From Sisyra terminalis (taxonomy: Eukaryota > Arthropoda > Insecta > Neuroptera > Sisyridae), in assembly GCA_958496175.1 (NCBI GenBank), contig OY292276.1, forward strand, positions 57,549,080 to 57,613,079: a stretch of DNA of 64,000 nt. The letters run 5' to 3'. The notes under the pieces are model-generated. The model saw only the letters and a list, made by a program, of their open reading frames with translations, made no database searches and was not told where the DNA came from. How positions within the stretch are numbered: the stretch's first letter is position 1; each line of letters starts with the position of its first letter. The position numbers and the translations under genes were made by a program. Of this stretch, positions 11,703-22,955 are shown piece by piece.

Positions 11703-13211
11703 AAGCGTCTAGCAGGATTCACATGGTGAGTTGGCCCCCAAATAGGGACCTATGTCGAAACTTATGTTAAAATATCGGCTTGATATACAAACACATTTTA
11801 TATACTTTTCGCCACCAAATTCCTCTTTGACTTTGAGATATGGGCAAAAATGTCCCCCCGCATGACTATTTTTCAAAGTTATATATCTCAGAAACTAATC
11901 AAGCTAGAGCAGTGAAACCAACGCGAGGCTGTAGATTATTTTACAGAGTATATCATATATTTTTTTGAAATTTTTAGAAAAAAAAAAATTATACAAAAAA
12001 AATCCAAAAAACAAATGAAATATTTTTTTTTTTGAGTTCTCTGAAAATGACAATCACGAAAAAAATATATTTTATGCTTCTACATGAGCACTATAACTCA
12101 TAAAAATTGTGTAAAAAATAGTTGGTGCAACACCATGAAAAAAAAATAAAATGTGATTTACGTCTAATAGTATACCTTGGTTTTATTTTTTTTCAAAGTG
12201 TTTCACCAAGTTTTTTTTCACAAAACTTTAATTAAAAATAGGCCATATATAGGAGCAGAACATATATTATTATCATAATTGTAAGTCTAAGGAGACATAA
12301 AAAAATTTTTTTATTAGTTTTTTGATTTTTCTATATTTACTCTTAAGATTAATACTTTCAAGACCAAAATAATTCATCCCAAAAAAAAAAACAACTAGTG
12401 TTCAATTTTTTATTAAAATAAGAATAAAAAAAAATATCGTCACTGTTTTCCAGTATTCCAGTTGTAATAAATTAAAACAGTGACGATATTTTTTTTTATT
12501 CTTATTTTAATAAAAATTGAACAGTAGTTGTTTTTTTTTCTTTTGGGATCAATTATTTTGATCTTGAAAGTAATCATCTTAATAGTAATTTAGAAAAATA
12601 AACAAACCAATAATTTTTTTTTTTATGTTTCCTTAGACTTACAATTATGAAAATAATATATGTTTTCCTCCTATATGTGGCCTATTTTTTATTGAACTTT
12701 TGTGAAAAAAAACTTGGTGAAACACTTCGGAAAAAAATAAAACTGACGTATACTATCAGGCGTAAATCACATTTTATTTTTTTTCATGGTGGTGCACCAA
12801 CTATTTTTTCACACAATTTTTATGAGTAATAGTGCTTATGTAGAAGCATAAAATAATTCTTTTTCGTGATTGTCATTTAGAGAGATCACCAAAAAAATCA
12901 TTTGTTTTTTGGAGTTTTTTGTATAATTTTTTTTTCTAAGAATTTCAAAAAAATATATGATATACTCTGTAAAATAATCTAAAGCCTCGCGTTAGTTTTA
13001 CTTCTCAAGCTTAATTAGTTTTTGTGATATATAACTATAAAAAATAACCATGCGGGGGGACATTTATGCCCATACCTCAAGGTCAAAGAGAAATTTGGTC
13101 GCGAAAAGTATATAAAATGTGTTTGTATATCAAGCCGATATTTTAACATAAGTTTCGACATAGGTTCCTATTTGGGGACCAACTCACCATGTGGATTCTG
13201 CTAGACCGCTT
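11703..13211. mobile_element. Large foldback (hairpin) element, copy 1
   Basis: Almost the whole 1.5 kb is one inverted repeat. The left arm begins GTCTAGCAGGATTCACATGG and the right arm ends with its near complement. Both arms run about 720 bases to a centre near 12440-12485, where GTCACTGTTTT pairs with AAAACAGTGAC around a loop of only about 25 bases. By eye the arms agree at roughly nine positions in ten. Landmarks repeated in both arms include GTCCCCCCGCATG, AACGCGAGGCT and ATATCGGCTTGATATACAAA. No transposase is encoded, so it is a non-autonomous foldback-type transposon. A second copy is at 49601-51566. A TA precedes the left terminus, but a clean target duplication is not obvious. Confidence 0.85.
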
Positions 13212-13310
13212 AGAGCCTTATAAAACCTCTGGTTATTAGTAATTTGTTTTCCAAGACAATTAATCGTCAAAAAAATGAGCTGTAATCCTGCACCGCAGTT
13301 AATTAGGGGT
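13212..13310. repeat. 3' flank shared with the second foldback copy
   Basis: The bases directly after the right terminus continue to match the bases after the second foldback (51567-51655). Shared words include AAACCTCTGGT, ATTAGT-ATTTGTTTTCC and CTGTA-TCCTG-ACCGC. The 5' flanks of the two copies do not match. Confidence 0.75.
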
Positions 13311-14478
13311 AAACATTGCTTATAAATTAGTTAAAGGTTTTTTTACGTTTTCTGGGATAGAACAGAAGCATTGTTGAACCACTTTACATTTGCATGAATG
13401 TTTAAAAATTTCAATTTCGATCGAAGATTCTCTTGCATGCTTGAATTAAACATTGTGGTTGTCGATGTTTGTTGTGAAAATACACAGAGTTCATGGGAAT
13501 ACTTGAATGAAGAGACTGTTGAAAGCAAATTGATCGATATTCTAGTGAGTGATGGTTGTTTTCTTACATCTCTTTATAATTCCTATCGACACATTGTCAG
13601 AAATCATTTCAAAAATAAAACGAACAAAACATAGTTAATCCTTTTTTCTTAACAAAATAAAATAAGAAACCAGGACATAAATAAATTCTTCCCAAGAAAC
13701 TCACAAAGCTTTTCCGTTTTAAAAAGAAATAAATCTAAAGTTTAATCGACTTTCATTCAACTTTGAACTGCACCATAAATATTAATAATTCCCATTAAAA
13801 GATATTTGAAATGTACCGCAACTTTTTATGTAACGTATATATTGCAGAATAATGTTAGTTATGGTCTATTTGTTGTCACTTTATTGGAGTTTATATAAGG
13901 ACGCATGAATTCGCAATTATAGCCAACTGTACAAACTAAAGTTAATTTCGACGTTTGTTGTAATACATGGCGATTGTGGTTCGTTGTGGTTTGCTGTAAG
14001 TTTATTGTGGCAGGAGTGGGGTGGTTTTAAATCGCCGGTTTTTGCCACACCACGCGTCCCTCGGAGTCCTGCAGGAACATATTCTCGTTTCAATTTAAAC
14101 GACGCGACGACAAAAAACCGAGTCGATTTCAACTGTTATTAAATATGATATGGTTGGAAGATTTGCTCCGTGAAAAATGATGAAAATAGTTGGAAATGAG
14201 AAGCCAGAGGTATTACTAGTTTCGAAAATGATGGAGACCTTAATTCAATAATCTGTCATTAACCATAATCGATGATTTCTTGTTAACTGAAGAAAAAAAG
14301 TGAGTTCATAATTCAACACGTTTATTTCTTTTGCGATCAAAAAGTTTAAAAAAAATTGTTTTAAAAAAACTGGAGAAGAATGAGAACTTCAAGTAGAGAA
14401 TATTTTCTTTATTTTTTCACACCCAAAATAACGAAAAAAAAAAATTCATATAGATATAGATATAGATATTGATATAGA
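13311..14478. other. Gene-free stretch with a GC-richer unique patch
   Basis: Two open frames occur (13398-13634 on + and 13917-14132 on -), neither with recognisable family resemblance. Bases 13960-14110 are markedly less AT-rich than their surroundings (CACCACGCGTCCCTCGGAGT). The second frame coincides with that patch, so a short exon cannot be excluded, though it lacks an ATG start and clear splice sites. Otherwise nothing recognised. Confidence 0.4.
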
Positions 14479-15298
14479 CTAGCTGATCCCCGCGACTTCG
14501 TCTGCGTAACGTAGGTGTAGAACATACCTTGATAATTAAATTTGAAATTTCGATTGTTTATTAGACCTTATGCCGTATAAACTTTGCCACCATTTTTCAC
14601 TCTTTTTGAGGAGGAATTATTAAAAAACCCTTTCTTATTATATATCTGTATCGTATAAGAAAAGTTTTTCCAAATTTCATCGACACAAATATGAATTTAT
14701 ATTGTAAAATACAATGTATAACGCAAAAAATTATGACCTTTATTTTGATTATCATGACTAAAAAGCAATTCGATATCGCACATTTTGACGTTGTACATAC
14801 AAAATTGTTGGAAATAGATACAAAGTGTGGAAGGAAATTTGAATATTTTATTTATTTTCAATAACAATAATTGATTTTCAAATTTTTCTAAATACCGAAG
14901 AAAAATTGGTTCGGAAGATTTTATTTTTTGATTGATAGTGAAATATATGACAAAAAATTGCTCCCTTAATGTTAAATAATTGCTCCAGGTCACAATCATT
15001 GCTTCATAAAATATTTAATATTAATATTAAATATTTAATATACTTAATATTTTTTTGGAACGATAAGTAGCCTATAGTCTGTGGGAAATTGTGTTGTATC
15101 TTAATACCAAATTTCATTAAATTCGGTTATCCCGTTTTTTAGTTAAATCGGGACACACAGCCAGACAGATAGACAGACACACAGACAAAAAATTTAAATA
15201 TGTTAAATTTGGAATAAGGGCCTCATAAAACAAATATTTACCCTAAAATTGGGTTCAAAATAGAAATGTACAGACAGACGTAAGAATTTTATATATTA
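14479..15298 (+). mobile_element. Retroposon-like repeat (CTAGCTGATCCCCGCGACTT family), copy a
   Basis: The repeat starts CTAGCTGATCCCCGCGACTT and the same start is found at 19930 and 47391. Its 3' half shares AAGTAGCCTA, GGTAATTGTATTGTATCTT-like and GTTATCCCGTTTTTTAG blocks with the copy at 19930. It has a CAGACAGACAG-like stretch at 15162-15182 and ends in TTTATATATTAGTATAGAT, which grades into a long hexamer array. Such a 3' end in a simple repeat is typical of RTE/CR1-type LINE or SINE tails. No reverse transcriptase is encoded, so the class is inferred. Confidence 0.65.
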
Positions 15299-15404
15299 GT
15301 ATAGATATAGATATAGATATAGATATAGATATAGATATAGATATAGATATAGATATAGATATAGATATAGATATAGATATAGATATAGATATAGATATAG
15401 ATAT
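15299..15404. repeat. (ATAGAT)n microsatellite
   Basis: About 17 near-perfect hexamer units of ATAGAT. It directly follows the tail of the retroposon starting at 14479, whose 5' side is preceded by a shorter array of the same hexamer (14448-14478). This suggests the tail was the seed of the array, or that the retroposon inserted into it. Confidence 0.95.
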
Positions 15405-15423
15405 CGAAAAAGATGTGTTGTAC

Positions 15424-15586
15424 CAAGGTTTGTAAATTACACAGGTCGCTCTATTAGAAAAAAAATGACGTCATACGAAGAATTTTGAAATTGATCAGTC
15501 TGAAGATATGTACGAATTTCTTCTGGATACGTCACGTATCCATCACGTAGCCACCATGAGGCCACCTGTGCATTTTATAAACCTTG
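15424..15586. mobile_element. MITE with 9-bp target duplication, copy 1
   Basis: A 163-base element. The left end CAAGGTTTGTAAATTACA and the right end are inverted repeats of about 23 bases. It is flanked by a perfect 9-base duplication, GTGTTGTAC, at 15415-15423 and 15587-15595. The interior is nearly identical to copies at 17103 and 48094, including ATGACGTCATACGAAG and GGATACGT. A 9-base duplication with terminal inverted repeats is characteristic of Mutator-like elements; no transposase is present. Confidence 0.9.
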
Positions 15587-15595
15587 GTGTTGTAC

Positions 15596-15949
15596 TTTCT
15601 AAAAAATAGGAATATAAATAAAAAGACTCCGGAAAGTGGAAGCTTTTCTTAAATAATTGGATCCAAGGATCCAGATTGAATGCATTCCTTGAGACCGAAA
15701 AAAAATAGCAAAAAACTATATAAAGCTTCAGTGGGTTGAAAATTTCAAAAAACAAAGGAGTTTTTGATAAACGTAGAATGAAACTTAATTTCAATGACTA
15801 AATTTTCTATTTTAATCCATGAAAATTTGTATATCAAAGAAGTTATAAGAAAAACTAGATATTTTCTATTAATTTTCTTTAAACTAAAAATTTTAATGAC
15901 TAAAAAAGCTTTAAAGACGATTTACTCTGCATTATTTGAGAGTATGGTA
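15596..15949. other. No feature recognised
   Basis: AT-rich spacer between the MITE and PLE copy 2. The minus-strand open frame at 15543-15794 runs into the MITE and is not credible as a gene. Confidence 0.5.
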
Positions 15950-17102
15950 AACTATGACTAGTATTATTGCCAGAGGAGGTAGTTACAAGAATGTAACAAA
16001 GTTACTAGCTAAAATAAAAAGCAAATTAATTCGGTTTTTGAGTGATAAAGATGACAAAATACCAAAACTAGGTATTCAGAATAAATTAATTGCGGTCACT
16101 ATGTTATCACTATTATAATGATAATATAACAATTAAAAGGTTAAAACCAGGGCCAAATCCTTGCAATCACCAAAAATAAATAAAAACATATCACAAAAAA
16201 ACTCCGAATATAAAGCATATAAATATTATAATAATCTAAAAATAGTAATTAAAGACTTAGTAAAAATAATAAAAATAAAATAATTGAGTGGATCACAACG
16301 ATTGACCAAACTCCAGTACTTCATAGTTTACCCAAAATCCATGATATAAATATGCAAATCCGACCGGTAGTAGGTTACAAATTTGCTCCTTGATATTGGT
16401 AGCCAAAAAATTAGAATAACCCATCAAATCTGGCATAATATTGAAAGAAAATTATTCATTAAAAACCTCATATAAATTTATGAATAATACTAGAATTCTA
16501 AAACTACCACAGAACATTAAAATTGCTTCACTTGACATTATAATTTATACAAAAATGTCCCTGTTGAAAAACGATCAAAGTTGTAGAATACAATCTAATG
16601 ACATCAAAAATATATAATAATGTGGTAATCAATGACATAATGAACTTGTAAACCTACATCTTACAACAAAACTATGTCACTTTCAATCCAAAATTTTATC
16701 TCCAAAAGGAAGGCTTGGCCATGGGTTCCCCTTTATCAGGACTACTAGCCGACATTTACAAGAATCACTTTGAAAATAAATATTTTATGAACATTACCTA
16801 CAAAAATAAAATACTTTATTATGGAAGATATGTAGACGTTACATTTATATTATTTAATGGAACTAGGCGACAGAATGACAATATGGTATACGATCTGAAC
16901 AAAATTAACCAGAAAAAAAATTCACTCCACAACATGAACTAAATGGAACAATTAACTTTTTAGACACAACAATCACCAATGAAAAAGGAAAGTTGTCATA
17001 CAATATATACAGAAAACCAACAACAATGATCACAACCATCCATAAAACATTATTTCTTCCAAGAAACCAAAAAATGGTAGGTTACAAAAGTCTAGTGTAC
17101 AG

Positions 17103-17268
17103 CAAGGTTTGTAAATTACACAGGTTGCTCCATTAGAAAAAAAAAATGACGTCATACGAAGAATTTTGAAATTGAATCAGTCTGAAGATATGTACGAATT
17201 TCTTCTGGATACGTTACGAATCCATCACGTAGCTACCATGAGGCCACCTGTGTATTTTATAAACCTTG
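17103..17268. mobile_element. MITE with 9-bp target duplication, copy 2, inserted in PLE copy 2
   Basis: Same family as 15424-15586, 166 bases. The target AGTGTACAG occurs at 17094-17102 and again at 17269-17277. In PLE copies 1 and 3 the corresponding sites (near 3711 and 32249) carry TAGTGTACA-AGCGAT only once. These are genuine empty sites and prove both the element boundaries and the 9-base duplication. Confidence 0.95.
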
Positions 17269-18234
17269 AGTGTACAGAGCGATAAAGCTCCCTCTTAGCA
17301 CTAAAGCTCGTGAAGAGGAAATTAAAATAATTAAACATATAGCCATTACTAACGGATACAACAGCTCATTCATAGACAAAATAATATTTAAGTTTACTAA
17401 AAAATCCATTCTTCCAACTCAACCAAAAGAAAGAAATATATATAAAAAAACTTCAATAATATATTTAGTTTTACAATCGCCAACTTCATAAAGAAAAATA
17501 ACTACAATATCACATTTTTAACGAACAACATAATGAAAATTCATAAGCCCTTGGAGAACAACCAGATTACAGAAAAAAATTAAACTGGAATATATAAAAT
17601 TAAATGTGGTTCTATATTGAAAAATTATACATTGGCCAAACTGGTAGATCATTCGCAACAAGATATAAAGAACATACACCAAAGAATCATGCCATTGGTT
17701 GAAATCTATGAAGTTTTAGTACCAAGATCACTGATTGGTCGAATAAAAGATTGAGTTTTGTACGGTGTATTATGATTGGCTAATGCATCCTGCGCCATTA
17801 AAATAACTACAGTGCCTTGATTTGTACAAAGTAGGCTTAGTATTTCTCGTTTAAAGTGACTTTTGAGTACAGAACATTTGGAACGATATTTCTTTCGATT
17901 TATAATTGATATTTCGCAAAGAAACTGATTGTTATTTAAATAATTTTTCTATATAACTCTTAATTATAATTCGGAATTAATATTTTTCAATTTAAAATTT
18001 ACTTTTGAGAATGAAGATCGTTGATTTTGTAAGGGTTATTTTTCTTCGCACAATTAAGACCTTCGGTCGTAATAAAGATCCGTAAATTGAGAATCATAAA
18101 TTTTTTTTTCTTATCATATTTTGGCAATTTATTTTCTTACCATATTCTAATTTTGATCATTATTGCAATCAACGATCATGTCTTATTGTTTTTAAAGCGA
18201 TATTTTGACTTAGGATTTGAAGTATTTGAATGAA

Positions 18235-18405
18235 GTTCAATAACTCTCTTTCACTGTTCGCATTTATGATGGTATCGTCAATGAATTGAAGGTAGGAAAA
18301 TCGCTTTCCACCAATTTTAATTCCACTATTTTACTCTTCCAAAATTAGTTCCAGTATAATTTCTTCTACAACAACTTCAAATTTAACAAAACACCTTTAT
18401 GACAA
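18235..18405 (-). pseudogene. Antisense LINE reverse-transcriptase fragment inside PLE copy 2
   Basis: The minus strand reads GGKRFSYLQFIDDTIINANS then ERELLNFI, a LINE reverse transcriptase motif C with both aspartates (codons within 18274-18282). It is homologous to 4680-4870 and 33190-33390 and lies opposite to the surrounding PLE. Only about 55 codons are recognisable. Confidence 0.65.
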
Positions 18406-18995
18406 AAAAAATCAATGCTTAAATTGCGAAATAAATTTTAAGCCACTACATATTTGCAAGAAAGGATCACATATTATGAATACCCTGGAAGAATATGAAA
18501 TATACAAGGCCCACAAAATAGATCCAAATAACATCCTTAACGACAAATTATATAAAACAAACAACCTATATGAAATTTGTTCACAACTGACAAAATTATC
18601 ATTACCTGAAGATGACAGCCTAAAACAGTTGAAATGCGTCTTAATTAAGAAGAAATTGAGGCATAAGATTTATATTATTATTCATTAAAGTTCAAAGGAA
18701 TTTACTATGAAAAGTTGATACATAACATTCCATTCAAAGTACTTCCCTTCACAAAGCACTATTTATCCTCATTTTTCTGGTCGCATTTACATCGGAAGAA
18801 CTTTAAATTTTTTCGTGACTATCCTCGAATTCACTCAATTTTTTGTTTTTTCATATGTCGCAAAATACTAGACTCAGATATTTCATATACTTTCGATTGA
18901 AACAAAAGTTCTTTTTCTTCCCCATAGTTCTGGGTTGAAACGAGTCATAATAAAGAAGAAATTGAGTCATAGGGCATATATTATTATTCCAAAAT

Positions 18996-19929
18996 GCTAA
19001 GGCAATAAATTAAATTAATTTTTTTTCAACAAATAAGTATCACTTCCCCCGCGTATACATTAGTACATACCGTTTATTTTATATAGGTAATCGATCCCTC
19101 TTCCAATTTAAAGTTATTCCCTTAACTCAAAATTGTTTTTAACACTAAAGATTGTAAAGAAAAATTGTTGCTCCACTCAAAATGGAAATATAGGTTAATG
19201 AGATTACAATTTTTGAAGGTTTACAATCTTGTTTGGACCGAAAATGTTTCAATTTAAATGCTTTTTGGGGTGGAAGAATATCGCGGGAGTGACACATGTT
19301 CCATTTGGTTCCGAGGTTGATAAGGGTTTAGATTTAGCATTTCGTGAAAAATTGGATTATGAATACAAAAAACTCGGACTTAAAGAGACAATAATGGAAT
19401 TGGTATTGTGTGCCTTTTATTTTTCGCATTCTCGAACGTAACGCAACCAAAAGAAGCTTTTGATAAGAAGATTAATTTGAATGTAATTGTGTTTATTCTT
19501 TTTCGTGTTTTAATAAGTTTTTCATTGAAATTTTACAATACAAAAGCTCTTCATTTCTTCATTTCTCCATTTTTTTTGTGTTTTAAAGTTTCTAATTTTA
19601 TTCATCACGCAATTGTTGGATAAAGGTGATTTTTATCGAGAAATTGATTTGGTGTTTTTATAAAAAAATTTGGACAACACATTTGATTTCACGTTGTTTA
19701 AGCAGAAAGGTTGGTAGCCGCTGGAAGTTTTTCGAACAAGGTTTGTTACTAACCCAATTTCCACAAAGGTGAATAAGTTGAATAGATTGAAGCAACAACG
19801 CTTGTTAATTTATTATACAATATCCTCGAGGGCTTTATCTCGTCACCTTTTAAAACCGAAGAGAAATATCAGTGATAACATCCTCATCTCTTGCTCCGTT
19901 ATACATAACTTTATGTTTCATATTATAAA
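18996..19929. other. No gene recognised
   Basis: Unique-looking AT-rich DNA. Open frames at 19229-19441 and 19408-19623 overlap in different frames. The first is moderately complex (VPFGSEVDKGLDLAFREKLD) but I cannot assign it and it lacks clear splice sites. A real short exon is possible but unsupported. Confidence 0.4.
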
Positions 19930-21725
19930 CTAGCTGATCCCCGCGACTTCGTCTGCGTAACGTATTTTATTTTTCTTATTTCTTGCACGAAAAATATAAG
20001 CATACTTAAAAACACTTCCCACTCTTGAAAAAGACACATTTAATAAACTGTTGCAAAGAATAAAATAGTTCTATGTAATAATCAATTAATTTTCAAAAAA
20101 TATTTATAAATATCTAAAAAGAGTATGGTCTATGGCGTATACCTACCGTAAACCAAATAATCCGTAAATCAATCAGCATCTATATATAAATATAAAATAT
20201 CGCCAAGTTCAATAAATTCGGTCTTAATTATGACTAAAAAAAGTCGAAAGTTATCAAAATACTCGCGTCAAAATAACCCCATCTCACTTTTTCGATTCCC
20301 AAATGAACCTTTTTCCAAAAACTATTACACTATTGCACTGTACAACACAACCGCGAAATTGAAATTTGTACAATTGCACGAAATTGTTCTTCCATATTCA
20401 TGTATAACCATTATGTATCTATAAACTTATTATTGAAATATCTCAATTTCAACTGGTCGAGGACTTAAAATTAATATTAAGGGCTCAAAATTTCAGGGAA
20501 TTGTTTTTTTTGGTATCTCCAACAGAATTTCATGATGGGACCAAAAAAAAAAAGAAAGTAAAAAAAAAATCACCCTAGTATTTATATACCCCCTCTGACT
20601 GATGAAATTTTAATATTCGGTGTATTCCTTATAGGAAGTAGCCATGTGATAAGATTTTTTTTTTAAAATTCCTATCCTGACAGACAAGGGCGGATTCAGG
20701 ATTTTTTTCTTGGGGGGGGAAACAATATATTTTATTTGCAAGTGCGTGAAAGGGATCACGAAAAAAATTCGCAATTCCAGCCAGAAATCATCATAATGAT
20801 AAATAATAAATAATCATATCATCATAATGATAAAAGAAATTTAAAATCCTCTTCCAGAGCAAAAGGCATACGCCAAATTGTGTATGGTGAACTCTGGACT
20901 ATCCAATAAGGTTTAATTATTAATTAATATTAAGACTTGAAATTAATATTAAGGGCTCAAAATTTCAGGGAATTGTTTTTTTAGGTATCTCCAACAAAAT
21001 TTCACGATGGGACCAAAAAAAGTCAAAAAAAAAATCAACCTAATAAATACACGATTTAAAAACGTATTTACTTTAAACTTTATTACTATTTTAATTATTA
21101 TTATTTTTACATTTTTTTCGTTAATATTTCCTTACTGAGCAACCCTAAGGATCTATTTACAACAATTTTGTAAAAAAAAATTACTGTCAGATTATTATCC
21201 ATAAAAACATTTATATATCAAAAAGGAAATTTTTTGTACTTTAAATTAAATTACTGTGCTTTTTATTAGTTCAACTAAAAATATGAATACAGATCATTTT
21301 CTAACTTTTAAATACCTTTCCAATGATATATAACTCGCCTATCTAAAGTAATTTTTTTTTCAACTCTCAGTTTTTACGTAGGGGGGTACATTCCCTTATT
21401 ATTTTTAAGGAGTAATAAGTAGCCTTACGTGTGTGGGTAATTGTATTGTATCTTTATATAAAGTTTTATGAAATTCGATTGTTCCGTTCTTTAGTAAAAT
21501 CACCAGTGCACGCGATGTAAGAAAGTTTTTTAGTAATTTTTTTCACACATTATTGGAGTTTAAGTACGGATTCCTAATTTTTTTGAAAATTTAATATAAC
21601 CTATGTTCAACGGAAAAAGTGTAGCTTCCCAACAGTGAAAGAATTTTTTAAATCGGTCAAGTAGTTTCGGAGCCTATCCAAAGCAAACAAACAATCAAAT
21701 CTTTCTTCTTTATAATAATAGATAG
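19930..21725 (+). mobile_element. Retroposon-like repeat, copy b, with nested hairpin halves
   Basis: It begins CTAGCTGATCCCCGCGACTT, as at 14479. The 3' end reads ACCTATGTTCAACGGA, CAAGTAGTTTCGGAGCCTAT and CAAATCTTTCTTCTTTATAA, shared with 47391-47697. The centre (20440-21060) is interrupted by two direct copies of a block containing ATTAATATTAAGGGCTCAAA and GGTATCTCCAACA (20455-20590 and 20930-21055). At 20690-20790 there is also a fragment resembling hAT-type MITE ends (GGGCGGATTCAGGATTTTTT). No coding frame is preserved. Confidence 0.6.
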
Positions 21726-22769
21726 ATTGAAAACTACTTCAATGTTAAATCAATAGTTTACAAACAAATACATAAATACTTGACACTAATTTTAACAAAT
21801 TTTCATTACTTGTCATGCATTGAAATCTTTTGAAAAACTGCAAATTATCTTTAACGTGTTTACAAAGATTATATACCCCTAAAACAAATTAAATATATAA
21901 AAGCTCTAGAAAAATATAATTATAACGAATCAACGTATTTATAGTCTCAAGACTTTTTTTCCAAGTTTAATTTTCTTGATTCAAGGAGAGTTCCAATCGT
22001 CGTCGTGTTGTACAACTAATAAAGCTTCCCGGCAAATTTAGGAGACATGTGTTTTTTTTCTCTTATTGAAAGCCCGTTGTGATTTATTTGCTCGACGGGC
22101 AAAAAACGCGTGTTTCAACAGGGCGAAAGCTCTCCGTTATTTTCGGCAGTAAAATTATTGCAATTAAATCTAGCATCATAAATTTACCTGCGTTTAACGA
22201 TGCGTCCCGTTTGTGTCCCGAAAAAGTAATACTTTCGTCTGCAGATAAACGATACTAAAGCGTTTCGCATTCTATTAAATGAATCGTCTCGCGTTGCCCT
22301 CTTTTATATCCCATTTTTATTATCTATAGCCCCCCCCCATTCATTGCGTTCTAGTACAATGAGTGACAAATTTAAATTTCTTAGTTCTCAGATTTTTGAT
22401 AACTAATCGGAGACTTAAAGATTTGTTTTCTTGTTAGATAGATTGCGAAATATGATAGTCAAAAAAATCATGTACAATATTCAAAAAAGCTCTGCTTTTC
22501 TTTGAAATATGAGCTTTAAAAGTAAGAATATATTTTCTTTAATTTTTTTGCATTCATTTCCAACGATTAAATTGCGATAATAGAATCATGAGGCGGACGT
22601 GACGAAAAGAACCATTTTCAAGAATCAGCCATCTACTTCTTCTACTTTTAGATCATCAGAAAATCTAATATTTTTTTATGTACCATGGTCCATGGTGCAC
22701 CAATTATTGTTTACAGAACCATGGGCAGATATATTTGAATTATTTTTACTTTGGAGTTGGATGCTGGGC
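21726..22769. other. Gene-free stretch with a GC-richer unique island at 21980-22340
   Basis: The island has balanced composition (CGTCGTCGTGTTGTACAAC, TTGCTCGACGGGCAAAAAACG, GATGCGTCCCGTTTGTGTCC) and no long frame. It matches no repeat in this window. It is a candidate host regulatory or untranslated sequence by composition only. The rest is AT-rich with nothing recognised. Confidence 0.4.
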
Positions 22770-22890
22770 TCTCATGGTGGACAAAAGAAGTGATCCTCAG
22801 AAGGTATCTGACCCTCTTCGTAGACTAATTGGGAGTCCGTCACTGAGATGGACCAACAACCTGGAGACGATGGCTGGCAGGAAATGTATA
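22770..22890 (+). pseudogene. LINE (RTE/BovB-like) ORF2 C-terminal fragment 1
   Basis: The + frame reads DPLRRLIGSPSLRWTNNLET followed by MAGRKCI. This resembles the end of RTE-type LINE proteins, which have G-R-P-x-x-R-W-x-D-D-(I/L)-x-x-V-A-G-x-x-W. The fragment is cut by the hairpin starting at 22893. A second, independent copy of the same region follows the hairpin at 24043, and both are preceded by the same ATATTTGAATTATTT word. Confidence 0.6.
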
Positions 22891-22955
22891 AAATAGGGTA
22901 GTCCTTAATAGGAATAGATGATAAAATTCAGATCTCAGCTTTTATTTTTTTACAT

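Larger units (their letters stand above)
15950..18995 (+). mobile_element. Penelope-like element, copy 2 (longest copy, decayed)
   Basis: The + strand reads, with stops and frameshifts, through PLE motifs: PKIHD and RPVVGYK (start of the palm), ASLDII, LAMGSPLSGLLADIY (motif B, 16715 onward) and GRYVDVTFILFNG (motif C with the second Asp changed to Val, so catalytically dead). Then follow FLDTTIT, the linker with STKAREEEIKIIKHIAITNG, and the GIY-YIG domain (GIYKIKCGS near 17590, then YIGQTGRSFATRYKEH) with the frameshift shared by all copies. The downstream block contains an antisense LINE fragment (18240-18400) and a + strand frame at 18476-18688 beginning MNTLEEYEIYKAHK, which is likely a PLE N-terminal region as expected in the partly duplicated pseudo-LTR structure. 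A 166-base MITE interrupts it at 17103-17268. Confidence 0.85.

Noticed and set aside
12647..12829. Hydrophobic frame in the foldback as a small membrane protein
   Set aside because: It is a by-product of the AT-rich palindrome arm; the second copy carries disrupting changes.
14479..14540. Retroposon start as a tRNA-derived promoter (SINE)
   Set aside because: I could not find A and B box spacing or a tRNA-like fold; left as retroposon of unknown class.
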